Source of the DNA: Verrucomicrobiia bacterium
GTDB taxonomy: Bacteria > Verrucomicrobiota > Verrucomicrobiia > Verrucomicrobiales > DEV007
NCBI GenBank assembly: GCA_030425385.1
Contig: JAUIAH010000028.1
Location: 40,605 to 104,604 of the forward strand
Reading direction: 5' to 3'
DNA length: 64,000 nucleotides
Shown: positions 5,744-13,154 of the stretch, one piece after another
How positions within the stretch are numbered: position 1 is the first letter of the stretch
How the letters are laid out: every line of letters begins with the position of its first letter
The notes under the pieces: generated by a model
What the model was told of the DNA's origin: nothing
The model's database searches: none
What the model saw: the letters and a program-made list of their open reading frames with translations, nothing else
Made by a program: the position numbers and the translations under genes

Positions 5744-5819
5744 AGGTCCGTAGCTCAACAGTGAGAGCAACCGCCTCTTAAGCGGAAGGTTGCGGGTGCG
5801 AATCCCGCCGGGCCCACCA
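5744..5819 (+). tRNA. tRNA-Lys(CTT), G55 type, last array member
   Basis: Acceptor AGGTCCG/CGGGCCC with an A-C mismatch at 1-72, A73 and CCA. D-stem GCTC/GAGC with A-G in the loop. Anticodon loop CTCTTAA. T-stem GCGGG/CCCGC with loop TGCGAAT. Confidence 0.83.
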
Positions 5820-5965
5820 GTTTCATAGCGCCCGGCGCCTCAGATATCCCCAAAGCCATCTGTGTCTTCGGTGACATCTGTGGTCCACCGGAACGCTTTG
5901 ATCGCACATGGCCATCATCAATCCCCCCATTCTAACACATCAACTCGAAAGGAGGCTCTTTCCTC

Positions 5966-7747
5966 ATGCACCCTAACAACACACTCTCTCCCGAATCTCT
6001 TGGTCCAGCCGAGAAACTCCTGGATTTGATCATCAACTTTCCTGATCACCTCTGGCACCACCGCCCCGGCGTGATCGTTGAGGGCAAATGGCGCGCGGCT
6101 CGCCCAGAAGAGATTCGCACGTTTCGAACGCAGGGACGTCTCCGCGCGGGAACGTTTCGGCCGCCTGGCCCTAACACCGAAGCCATCGAGCAGGTATACG
6201 CGACGCTTGGCGACATCTGGCAAACGAACAACGATCTGGCAGCCCGCTTAGCTTCCTATGTGATGCATCACACGGATTGGCGCGACATGAAAGTCGTTTG
6301 CGCAGCCTTCATGCTCGTGCAATCACGCTGTGGCCAACCCGTGACCGAGGACCTTCATGGCGAACGCCATGTTCTCTTCCACGATGACGATTTCCGAGAA
6401 ATCGGTGAAGCCATGGTCAAGGCCTACGAGCGTGGTTCTGCGAAGATGCTGAACCCGAAACTGATCCGGCGAATCGGTGATGTGTTAGCGCTTCCTGGCG
6501 TCGTAGAAATCAATCGTCTGTTAGGCTTCGGCCACGCGCAGAAGCGCAAGCCCTTCACTGGCCGCTATGACAAAGCGGTCCGCGACTGGCTGGCCTTTCG
6601 CGAGGCGAACCCTTCGCTTCTCGAGGGACTCCGCAAAGGCGGCTATGCGTCTACGGTGCGCGTTCTCGCCCGAAGAGTGGGTTACAAGCCCAAGTCACAA
6701 GCCTTCTTTGAAGCGCTGGCCTGGCCTCAGAAGCAACACGCGAACGGTCACCGAACAATTGGCCTTGAAGGCTTACAGATCCACAAGATCTCGTTTGAGG
6801 GACTCACCGAAACGCAGATCTGTGAGATCATCGATCGTGAGACGCTGGGGTGGAAACAGGTCATGGGGCTTTTGCCCAAAGACATCGGTCTGACGCCGGC
6901 GATCTTTGTCGCGCTGATTGATAGGATGTCTGACAAAGACCTCGTGATTCTCACCCCAACCCTTGACGAGTTCCAACTGCTCAAGCATGCTCCCATCCGG
7001 GAGCGTTGGGAAGCCGCCCTACGCGGACAAGAGGATCAACGCGCACGCAACGTGGCGAAGAACCTGAAAGATCGCGAAACGGCATTAGCGCTAGAGAATG
7101 CGGCCGATGGAGTTGTCACCAAGGCCGTGCAAGAAGCCACGAAAGATCGTGATGTTCACGTCATGTTCCTCATCGACGTCAGCGCCTCTATGGAAGGCGC
7201 CATCGCGCTTTCTCGTGAAGCGCTCTCGATGATGGTGCAAGGGTTTCCGCAAGAGAAGCTCTACATCTCGTGCTTCAACACGGTGGGCAACTGGCTCAAA
7301 CCACGCCACTACTCAGCAGCGGGCATCGCACACATGCTAGGGCACGTGCGCGCCGCAGGCGGGACCAACCACAGTGTGGGTGTGCAAGTGTTCCAGATGA
7401 ATCGTGTTCGGATTCCCCAAGACGCGGAGTTGATCCTCTTCGTCGTCGGTGATGAAGCAGGCGAATCGGGACGTCAGTTCGCCCGGGCCATACGGGATTC
7501 CGGCTACCATCCGACCGCCTTCGCCCACATGGTAAACGTGGCGCCCGGTTGGGCCCGTGGATCCACCGTGCGAGATGCGGCTTCCGAACTCGGCTTGCCT
7601 TACACCGAAGTCGTCGTGGACCAGTTCTGCGATGTCTATCAAGTGCAACGCACGCTTAAAGCAGTGCTCGAAGCCACGCCTCATCGGACGGGAATCTCGC
7701 TCGTAGAGAAGATCCTCCAGACCGAGTTGCTCGTGAAACCTTACTAA
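5966..7747 (+). CDS. TROVE/vWA (Ro60-like) RNA-binding protein
   Basis: 593 aa. ATG is preceded by AAAGGAGG at a good distance. Residues about 15-390 are alpha-helical. A stretch around 195-260 (W..FREANP, then RRVGYKPKS) recalls the TROVE HEAT-like ring. Residues 395-575 form a von Willebrand A domain with MIDAS motif DVSAS (404-408), T467 and D496. Ro60 proteins use this ring-plus-vWA layout to bind misfolded RNA and Y RNAs. It follows the tRNA array and is followed at once by a Y-RNA-like gene, which supports a Ro role. TROVE assignment is by pattern only. A hairpin at 7776-7805 may end the transcript. No signal peptide, so cytosolic. Confidence 0.7.
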   Translation: MHPNNTLSPESLGPAEKLLDLIINFPDHLWHHRPGVIVEGKWRAARPEEIRTFRTQGRLRAGTFRPPGPNTEAIEQVYATLGDIWQTNNDLAARLASYVMHHTDWRDMKVVCAAFMLVQSRCGQPVTEDLHGERHVLFHDDDFREIGEAMVKAYERGSAKMLNPKLIRRIGDVLALPGVVEINRLLGFGHAQKRKPFTGRYDKAVRDWLAFREANPSLLEGLRKGGYASTVRVLARRVGYKPKSQAFFEALAWPQKQHANGHRTIGLEGLQIHKISFEGLTETQICEIIDRETLGWKQVMGLLPKDIGLTPAIFVALIDRMSDKDLVILTPTLDEFQLLKHAPIRERWEAALRGQEDQRARNVAKNLKDRETALALENAADGVVTKAVQEATKDRDVHVMFLIDVSASMEGAIALSREALSMMVQGFPQEKLYISCFNTVGNWLKPRHYSAAGIAHMLGHVRAAGGTNHSVGVQVFQMNRVRIPQDAELILFVVGDEAGESGRQFARAIRDSGYHPTAFAHMVNVAPGWARGSTVRDAASELGLPYTEVVVDQFCDVYQVQRTLKAVLEATPHRTGISLVEKILQTELLVKPY

Positions 7748-7775
7748 CAATCCTTCAATCTTACCTTAGGCACAT

Positions 7776-7805
7776 GCCGGGGCGGAGAATCGGCTCCGTC
7801 CCGGC
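7776..7805 (+). terminator. Strong GC hairpin after TROVE gene
   Basis: GCCGGGGCGGAG pairs over 12 bp (one G-T) with CTCCGTCCCGGC around AATCGG, 28 nt after the stop codon. There is no long T-tract, so it is a terminator-like or processing hairpin rather than a proven terminator. Confidence 0.5.
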
Positions 7806-7820
7806 GAACACGACTCTTTC

Positions 7821-7947
7821 CTGCGGGATGCAATCGGCCGGAAGTTACAAGCTAGCTCATTCGGTAGAGCATCTGATCAGAACTCAGAATGTGGTTGGTT
7901 CGAATCCAACGCTGATACAAACACTTCTCTCCACTCGCATCCCGCAG
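7821..7947 (+). ncRNA. Y-RNA-like RNA: 11-bp end stem enclosing a tRNA mimic
   Basis: CTGCGGGATGC (7821-7831) is perfectly complementary to GCATCCCGCAG (7937-7947). Between them, 7846-7917 folds like a tRNA: D-arm GCTC/GAGC with GG, anticodon-like arm TCTGA/TCAGA, and T-arm GTTGG/CCAAC with loop TTCGAAT. The acceptor is imperfect (5 of 7 pairs), the anticodon-like loop TCAGAAC lacks U33, and no CCA follows. So it is a mimic, not a tRNA. Published bacterial Y RNAs combine a Ro-binding end stem with a tRNA-like module and lie beside the Ro gene. This element matches both points. The direct repeat GACTCTTTCCT flanks it (7812, 7947). Confidence 0.75.
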
Positions 7948-7984
7948 ACTCTTTCCTCAGAACGCTAACGAAAACCACGACACC

Positions 7985-8809
7985 ATGAACTACACCGCCT
8001 TTCTCCAAACAGGGATCCAGGAACAAATCCTCCCCTACTTCGAAGGGAAGACAGTGTGTGACCGCGAGCGCACCTATCGCTTGCGTCAACGCCTTGCTCC
8101 CGGCTGGTATCGCTTTCACATCTCGGGACGTTACGCAGACGCTCTCAGCCCTGCCGATTCCGATGCGGAGACCTGGAGTCTGCGCACGACGCAAGGCTAC
8201 ATGGTCCAGGATCGACTGATCACACAGACGCAGTCCGAGAAGCTTCACGGGATTCCCGTAGACGAGCATCTGCCTCGATTCGCGCCCGTCGTAGCGTGGC
8301 GCTGGTTTGATGGCCACCTGTTCTTCGCCCATCAAGCCTTTGAAACGGAAGTCGACCTCGCCGTCCGCATCGCCTACGAAGATGAACTAGCCATCACCGC
8401 GATCAAAGGTGTGACGCCAGCACTGGCTCAGGCGTTTGTGTTAGAAACCGCGCGACGCACCTTGCAACGAGAACTCGCCGCACGCCAGCGTCAGGAAAGC
8501 ATTCTCCGCGATCAACGGAAGGCCATACGGCGTGCTCACACCACGCTGCAGGATCGCCTCACTCTGGCACTCGCACATTCGGGAGCCCAGCTCATGGATT
8601 TCCGATCCGCACAGGGCACAGAAGTGGTGGTTCGCTACCGGCTAGACCGCCAGCGCTACGAATGCGTCGTCGACACCGAGTCCCTTCAGATCCTCGATGC
8701 TGGCATCTGCCTGGAAGGCGCGGACCGGGAGCTCAGCCTCTCGAGCCTCCCCTCTGCCGTCCGTGAAGCCTCACAAAGCGGCGAACTCCATGTCTTTCGG
8801 CATGGCTAA
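7985..8809 (+). CDS. Unknown 274-aa protein of the Ro/tRNA-array locus
   Basis: No family recognised. The N-terminal half is mixed alpha/beta, with a GWYRFHISGRYA segment near residue 40. About residues 145-195 form a charged helical or coiled-coil stretch (TARRTLQRELAARQRQ). The C-terminal part is beta-rich (VVVRYRLDRQRYECVVD). No signal peptide or membrane segment is visible. It starts 38 nt after the Y-like RNA and is followed 26 nt later by the 79-aa gene, so it probably shares a transcript with that gene and the ThiF-like gene. It could be a partner or substrate carrier of the E1-like enzyme, but that is only inferred from position. Confidence 0.7.
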   Translation: MNYTAFLQTGIQEQILPYFEGKTVCDRERTYRLRQRLAPGWYRFHISGRYADALSPADSDAETWSLRTTQGYMVQDRLITQTQSEKLHGIPVDEHLPRFAPVVAWRWFDGHLFFAHQAFETEVDLAVRIAYEDELAITAIKGVTPALAQAFVLETARRTLQRELAARQRQESILRDQRKAIRRAHTTLQDRLTLALAHSGAQLMDFRSAQGTEVVVRYRLDRQRYECVVDTESLQILDAGICLEGADRELSLSSLPSAVREASQSGELHVFRHG

Positions 8810-8835
8810 CTCAACAAGACTCACACAATCCATCT

Positions 8836-9075
8836 ATGAAATCAGCAACGATCAACATCACCTATCAAGGCCTCAGCGCCAACTACCTCACCCCACTTCC
8901 CAAGAACGCGAGCGATGCCATGATTCGACGTGTCTGTGAGGAAGCGATCCGCGGCGGCGAGGTACCAGAGCTTCCTCGCGCCATTCCCGCCAACGCCTTC
9001 GCCGCTCACGTGGTGGACCGCTTCCAGGGCGCCAAGAACCAGTTCATCGTGCGCCCGCAAGTGCCGTTCGGCTAA
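8836..9075 (+). CDS. 79-aa protein with C-terminal Gly, possible ubiquitin-like partner
   Basis: Begins with a strand-like ATINITYQG, then a helix (DAMIRRVCEEAI), a second helix (AFAAHVVDRF), and a final strand NQFIVRPQVPFG ending in glycine at the stop codon. Small size, strand-helix-strand order, a terminal Gly and the E1-like gene 22 nt downstream are what one expects of a ubiquitin-like or sulfur-carrier protein. ParB/ThiF-related (PRTRC) cassettes also pair a protein of about 70 aa with a ThiF protein. Only one terminal Gly is present, so the ubiquitin-like reading is a hypothesis. Confidence 0.65.
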   Translation: MKSATINITYQGLSANYLTPLPKNASDAMIRRVCEEAIRGGEVPELPRAIPANAFAAHVVDRFQGAKNQFIVRPQVPFG

Positions 9076-9097
9076 CATTGAACCACTAACCACCCGC

Positions 9098-9679
9098 ATG
9101 AAGATCACCATCTGCGGCGGGGGAGCCCTCGGCTCTCACGTCCTCTACCTGTCCCGCAGCCTCTCCAATGCTCGCTTTGGAGTCATCGATAACGACCGCG
9201 TGGAGACGAAGAATTTGGCAGCTCAATGGTTTGTGAAACCGATGCTCGGCAAGAACAAGGCCACCGCCCTGAAGTTGCAGATGGCCAACTTCTTCGGCTG
9301 CGCGATCGATGCCTCCCCTGTCCGACTCAGCAAAGTGAACATGCAGGAATTGTTAGGGTCCACCGATCTCGTCGTTGATTGTTTCGACAACGGCGCTAGC
9401 CGCCAGTTAATTCAGGACTTTGTCAGAGAAACGTCCACACCCTGTGTCCACGCGGGGCTGGCAGCGGATGGGACCTTCGGAGCCGTCCGCTGGGACCGCG
9501 ACTTCGTCATCGATCACGAACCGGTGGAAGGACAGGCCACCTGCGAAGGAGGCGCGTTTCTGCCTCTTATCGTGCAGGCGTCAGTGTCTTTAGTCGAAGC
9601 GATTCGCACGTTTCAAACGGAGCGTTCCGAAACCAACTGGAACATCCGACCAGGGAGAACGGAGAAGCTCGAAACGTGA
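9098..9679 (+). CDS. ThiF/E1-like adenylating enzyme
   Basis: 193 aa from the ATG at 9098, chosen because it opens directly with the Rossmann strand MKITICGGGALGSH. Family features: glycine-rich nucleotide loop (residues 7-12), acidic D31-N-D followed by KNLAAQWF where E1s have NLNRQ, K53 in LGKNKA, and DLVVDCFDN around residue 93. Cysteines at CVH and TCEGG could be catalytic. There is no CxxC zinc pair. E1/ThiF enzymes adenylate the C-terminal Gly of ubiquitin-like proteins, and the gene just upstream ends in Gly. The arginine-finger position is altered, so activity is not certain. Its pairing with a Ro/tRNA-array locus is unusual. Confidence 0.85.
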   Translation: MKITICGGGALGSHVLYLSRSLSNARFGVIDNDRVETKNLAAQWFVKPMLGKNKATALKLQMANFFGCAIDASPVRLSKVNMQELLGSTDLVVDCFDNGASRQLIQDFVRETSTPCVHAGLAADGTFGAVRWDRDFVIDHEPVEGQATCEGGAFLPLIVQASVSLVEAIRTFQTERSETNWNIRPGRTEKLET

Positions 9680-9692
9680 GACAACTCCGAAG

Positions 9693-9787
9693 GGGCGACA
9701 TTCCTGTCGCCCACCTGTGGGTTTACCTAACAGAAGGAAGCGAAGGGAAACGTGTCAGTCTTCGTTTCCTTTGCTGCCTTCTGTTAG
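9693..9787 (+). other. Two strong stem-loops after the ThiF-like gene
   Basis: GGGCGACA/TGTCGCCC (9693-9712) has loop TTCC. A much longer imperfect stem closes with CTAACAGAAGG (9727-9737) and CCTTCTGTTAG (9777-9787), and inside it GGAAACG pairs with CGTTTCC. No T-run follows. Could be a terminator pair or another structured RNA of the locus. Confidence 0.5.
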
Positions 9788-9799
9788 ACCCTCACTAGC

Positions 9800-10000
9800 G
9801 AGCGCTTGGGAGAACACTATTTCTTTCCAATGCTCTAGCCGAGGAGATCCTATCACTGCCCGAGGTCATCGCACGCGATTTCGATGAGCAATTCTGCGAT
9901 GGACGCCCGCGGCTTCGTTTAGAGCTTTACTCGCAGCATGGGCTTGCCCCCCTTACCGGGATTCTTCTCAGCATATCGCAAGGCGCTTCCTGATGTCGTG
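9800..10000 (+). pseudogene. Possible protein-gene remnant
   Basis: A frame without a start reads LAEEILSLPEVIARDFDEQF and onwards with protein-like composition, then stops. Around a run of C near 9950 another frame continues protein-like (SAYRKALPDVVIQV). This looks like a decayed, frameshifted gene, but the evidence is weak. Confidence 0.25.
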
Positions 10001-10142
10001 ATCCAAGTGCGCAACGGCACCGGTGATCTTGACCATTCCTTTCATTCTAACAAACCACTTTCGGTAGCCTGCGGCCTGGAAAGCATCCTGGAAAGGTCCC
10101 GCGTATCGGTCCCGGAAACTACGGGGACTTCAAATCCTCCAG

Positions 10143-10199
10143 TAGCTCATTGGTAGAGCATCTGACTCATCATCAGAAGGTAGCTGGTTCGAATCCAGC
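10143..10199 (+). ncRNA. tRNA-like module without acceptor stem
   Basis: D-arm GCTC/GAGC with GG, anticodon arm TCTGA/TCAGA with loop CTCATCA (reads CAT), and T-arm GCTGG/CCAGC with loop TTCGAAT are all perfect. The flanks that should form the acceptor do not pair, and there is no CCA. It closely resembles the mimic in the 7821-7947 RNA. I read it as the tRNA-like domain of a second Y-like RNA joined to the stem at 10212-10378, not as a working tRNA-Met. Confidence 0.6.
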
Positions 10200-10211
10200 C
10201 GTACATCCATT

Positions 10212-10378
10212 CGTTTGGCGACGCGGCCTGCGTTGCCTCGCGCAGCGCAACCGTGCGTGGTGCCTTGCAAAGTGGGCCTCTCGGGCGCGGCCGATGCCTC
10301 GTCTGGAAACAGACAAGGCGTTTCCCCTGCCATGACGCCCGCTTTCCGCATGCACGGCGGGGTCTGCGTCGCCAAGCG
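10212..10378 (+). ncRNA. Large structured RNA with 13-bp end stem
   Basis: CGTTTGGCGACGC (10212-10224) pairs along its whole length (one G-T) with GCGTCGCCAAGCG (10366-10378). Inside, GTCTG-GAAA-CAGAC (10301-10314) is a GNRA-capped hairpin extended by GCCT/AGGC, and GTTGC/GCAAC forms another arm. The segment lies between the ThiF-like gene and the SPFH gene, directly after the tRNA-like module. The architecture suits a Ro-associated RNA. Function is inferred. Confidence 0.6.
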
Positions 10379-10430
10379 AACCCTTTCAAACACACCATCT
10401 ACTCAATAACTATCAACCACAACCACTATC

Positions 10431-11231
10431 ATGAACACGATCCAACTCCTTCTTTTCGTGGTGGTAGCGCTCGTGTTATGGGGCGCGGCCCACGCTGCTC
10501 TCCGACATTGGTGCCAAAGCCATACCATCTGGGACTACCAGACCGCCTTACATTACAAGAACGGCCAGTTTGTCCAAACTTTGACGCCGGGGCGCCACCG
10601 CCTTTGGGGGCGTGGGCACACGGTTGTCGTCTACGAGAATCGCGTGATGGAGCTCGTCGTCCAGAGCCAGGAACTCATCACGAGTGATTCGGCGACGATC
10701 AAGCTAAGCGCGGTGGCCCACTATCGCATCGGCGATGCACGGCGTTTCCACGAAACCGTCGCCGATGGACACCAGGCGCTCTACACGCAGGTCCAGCTGG
10801 CCCTGCGCGAGGTGCTGGGTTCTCTCGACCTCGATGCCGTCCTGGCGGAGAAAGGGGGCTTTTCCAAGCCGCTCCTGGAGGCTATCTGCAAGAGCGGCGT
10901 GCCTGAAGCCATGGGCATCGAACTGCAACGCGTCGTGTTGCGCGATCTCATGCTGAGCGGTGAATTGAAAGCCGCCTTCGCCAGTGTGCTAGGTGCACGC
11001 AAAGAAGCCCAGGCCAAGCAGGAACGTGCTCGCGGAGACGCGGCCGCCCTGCGCACCATGGCCAATGCGGCTCGTGTCCTGGAGAACAATCCAGAACTGT
11101 TGCGCCTACGCTACCTCGACACGCTCAAGGAGTTGGGCGCCGGCTACGGCAGCTCGCTCTTCATCGGGCTTCCTGACGATTTGGCCAAAGCGGCTCTTGT
11201 CGACTCAGGAAAGCGTCAGGGTTCGGTTTAG
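10431..11231 (+). CDS. SPFH/Band 7 (slipin-like) membrane protein
   Basis: 266 aa with an N-terminal membrane helix (LLLFVVVALVLWGAAHAAL, residues about 6-24), then an SPFH core (TLTPGRHRLWGRGHTVVVYE, SQELITSDSATIKLSAVAHY, then VQLALREVLGSLDLDAVL). The C-terminal helix is alanine- and charge-rich (ARKEAQAKQERARGDAAAL), typical of slipins that oligomerise at the membrane. Slipins recur beside RNA-repair and TROVE genes in other bacteria, which fits this location, but I cannot verify homology here. Downstream of the structured RNA and upstream of a lipoprotein gene. Confidence 0.85.
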   Translation: MNTIQLLLFVVVALVLWGAAHAALRHWCQSHTIWDYQTALHYKNGQFVQTLTPGRHRLWGRGHTVVVYENRVMELVVQSQELITSDSATIKLSAVAHYRIGDARRFHETVADGHQALYTQVQLALREVLGSLDLDAVLAEKGGFSKPLLEAICKSGVPEAMGIELQRVVLRDLMLSGELKAAFASVLGARKEAQAKQERARGDAAALRTMANAARVLENNPELLRLRYLDTLKELGAGYGSSLFIGLPDDLAKAALVDSGKRQGSV

Positions 11232-11352
11232 GTCCCGGTTGGGTCAGTGGACCCGCACGGCCGCGTCTTCGTGAGTGCGCTCACGGGGCGCGGTCGTGCG
11301 TTTCATCGATAAATCCTGCGGAGATCGCAGTGGGATCACGCGTATCACACCA

Positions 11353-12216
11353 ATGAAGTTCATTCACACTTGGTGTATTCTCGGCTGCAGTTGCGTGGCC
11401 CTGTTAAGTTGCGATCAATCGGAGAAGGCTCCCGAGGGGCCTACCCCAGAGGAGCTCGCTGAAAGGCAGGCGGAAGAACGCGCTCTCCGAGAGGCGCAGC
11501 GCGAAGAACGGGAGGCCGCGAGGCGCGAGAAGGTGATGGAGGAGATGCGTCAGAAAGAATTGGCACGCACCAAGGCCCGCGAAGAGGCCAAGCAACGGAA
11601 GGCCGAGCGTGAACAAGCGGCTGCGGAAGCGAAGGCGGAGGCGGCCAAGAGCGAGGAAGGATCCGACATCGATTGGGAAGCCTGGGAAGATAAGATGGTG
11701 ATGCGGCTGGGATCACGCGGCATGGATCTGGGAACGGTGCGCACCGTGCGCGGGAAAGTCTTTCGCGAAGCAGTCGTCCAAGGGGCGACCGCCAAGGCCC
11801 TCACGCTATACCATTCCAAGGGGGTGGATGAGATTCCTTACGGGGATCTGCAAGGCAACTTGCAGGAGAAATTTCTCTTTGATGCGGAAGAGCGCGCCAT
11901 GCTAGCGGCTGGCGGCGAGCCACCCAATCTGCGCGGTGAGGTCTATCATCGCGTCAAGGAGCGCGTGGAAATGGCACAACGCGCTTCTTTGGACGAAGCA
12001 CTCGCAAACGAAGAGCCACCCGCAGGCGAAACCGCCCTTGAACGCCGACGTCGCCTCGCTAATGAGGTGAATCAACAGCGCGTCCGCCTGACCCGCATGA
12101 AAGAAGCCGGAAGCCGCGAGGTCGGCGACCAGCAGCGCTTGGTAGCTCAGTTGGAACAGCAACTGAAGACGGCAGCCCAAGAGGTCATCCGTCAGCGTAA
12201 AGCGCAAGTCCGCTAG
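11353..12216 (+). CDS. Coiled-coil lipoprotein
   Basis: 287 aa from the ATG at 11353, chosen because it gives a lipoprotein signal peptide (MKFIHTWCILGCSCVALLSC) with a lipobox LLSC. Residues about 30-105 are almost entirely Glu/Arg/Lys/Ala, a long charged coiled coil. The middle part (GMDLGTVRTVRGKVFREAVV and onward) is globular, and the C-terminus is again helical. Likely an envelope-anchored rod or adaptor. Lies 121 nt after the SPFH gene and ends at a perfect 9-bp hairpin. Relation to the Ro locus is unknown. Confidence 0.75.
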   Translation: MKFIHTWCILGCSCVALLSCDQSEKAPEGPTPEELAERQAEERALREAQREEREAARREKVMEEMRQKELARTKAREEAKQRKAEREQAAAEAKAEAAKSEEGSDIDWEAWEDKMVMRLGSRGMDLGTVRTVRGKVFREAVVQGATAKALTLYHSKGVDEIPYGDLQGNLQEKFLFDAEERAMLAAGGEPPNLRGEVYHRVKERVEMAQRASLDEALANEEPPAGETALERRRRLANEVNQQRVRLTRMKEAGSREVGDQQRLVAQLEQQLKTAAQEVIRQRKAQVR

Positions 12217-12220
12217 AGGA

Positions 12221-12246
12221 CGCAAATCCCTTTCCACGGATTTGCG
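12221..12246 (+). terminator. Hairpin after lipoprotein gene
   Basis: CGCAAATCC (12221-12229) and GGATTTGCG (12238-12246) form a perfect 9-bp stem five nucleotides after the stop codon. No T-tract, so terminator-like. Confidence 0.55.
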
Positions 12247-12419
12247 GCTAGAATACGCAGCGATGTAGGCAGCGGATTCCAACCGCCGTCCCAACTTTCG
12301 AAACAGGCTCTCACCTGTGATTGGCAGCCCTTGAAGAACGAACACCAACCCGCGAAGAAGCGCCGAGGCGATGCATTCATTCTTCTAACATCACCATTAC
12401 CTTCAACTACCATCATCAC

Positions 12420-13004
12420 ATGAGCTGCCTGCACAAGCATATCGTCCTCGTTCTCAACCGGAACTGGCAAGCCATCAACACGACCAGCCCAGCCATGGCG
12501 TTCGCCCAGATGGCGACGGATGTGGCCACCGCCTTGGACATCCAGGGCACGGACTCGATGGTTCCCACTCCGTGGGAGGACTGGCAGGACTTGCCCGTGC
12601 GCAACACGGATGCCTTCATTGGAACGGTGCATGGCAGCGTGCGCGTGCCCACGGTGATCGTGCTGGCCAACTTCAACCGGGTGCCGCTCAAACGTCCCAA
12701 GTTCAGTGCTCGCGCCATCCGCGAACGCGATGGTGGTCGCTGCCAATACACGGGACGACCGTTGGCTCCCGAAGAGGGGAACATCGACCACGTCGTCCCG
12801 CGCTCGCGCGGTGGTGCCACCTCCTGGGACAACTGCGTGCTCGCCGCCAAGGACGTGAATTCGCGAAAAGCAGATCGCCTTCCCAAGGAAGCGGGCCTGC
12901 GGCTCCTCGCCGAACCTCGCGCCCCTCGGGAAGTGCCCATGACCTTTCTGCTCCGCAATTTCCACGGCATCTCCGACTGGGACCCCTTCCTGGTCAGGCG
13001 TTGA
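12420..13004 (+). CDS. HNH endonuclease
   Basis: 194 aa from the ATG at 12420 (MSCLHKHIVLVLNRNW). The C-terminal half holds a standard HNH core: RDGGRCQYTGRPL, then IDHVVPRSRGG (the catalytic His of the DH pair), then SWDNCVLAAKDVNSRK with the metal-binding Asn. The second zinc-knuckle Cys pair is absent. Proteins of this layout are usually free-standing nucleases related to McrA. The gene follows the Ro locus, separated by 200 nt of non-coding sequence. It may be part of a defence-type neighbourhood, but no methylase or other restriction gene is near. Confidence 0.85.
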   Translation: MSCLHKHIVLVLNRNWQAINTTSPAMAFAQMATDVATALDIQGTDSMVPTPWEDWQDLPVRNTDAFIGTVHGSVRVPTVIVLANFNRVPLKRPKFSARAIRERDGGRCQYTGRPLAPEEGNIDHVVPRSRGGATSWDNCVLAAKDVNSRKADRLPKEAGLRLLAEPRAPREVPMTFLLRNFHGISDWDPFLVRR

Positions 13005-13154
13005 CGCGGATCTCTCGGGCTGGCCCGCCCCCCCGGGCCAGCCCGATCGCGGTGCTCGATCATGGAAATCTGCCAATTCAGTAACTTTCCTAGAAAGTCC
13101 GGCCTTGTTCTTGCTTCCTCTGCCAATGGTTGCTGAGCTGGCAGCCTCGGAACC

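Noticed and set aside
2023..5819. CRISPR-like periodic array
   Set aside because: The regular spacing comes from tRNA genes of about 75 nt. There are no identical direct repeats and no cas genes.
7846..7917. Functional tRNA
   Set aside because: Acceptor only partly pairs, U33 is missing, no CCA, and the whole element is enclosed in an 11-bp stem. Better read as a tRNA mimic.
9938..10156. 72-aa ORF before the second structured RNA
   Set aside because: Runs into the tRNA-like module and has no ribosome binding site. At most part of a decayed gene.
10253..10687. Long frame overlapping the SPFH gene start
   Set aside because: It is out of frame with the clear SPFH protein and translates the structured RNA.
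2023..13004. Prophage or integrative element carrying the tRNA array
   Set aside because: No integrase, structural phage genes, conjugation genes or attachment repeats are visible in or around it.
5966..13004. RtcB/RtcA RNA ligase operon
   Set aside because: Expected near a TROVE gene, but no protein in the window shows RtcB or RtcA motifs.
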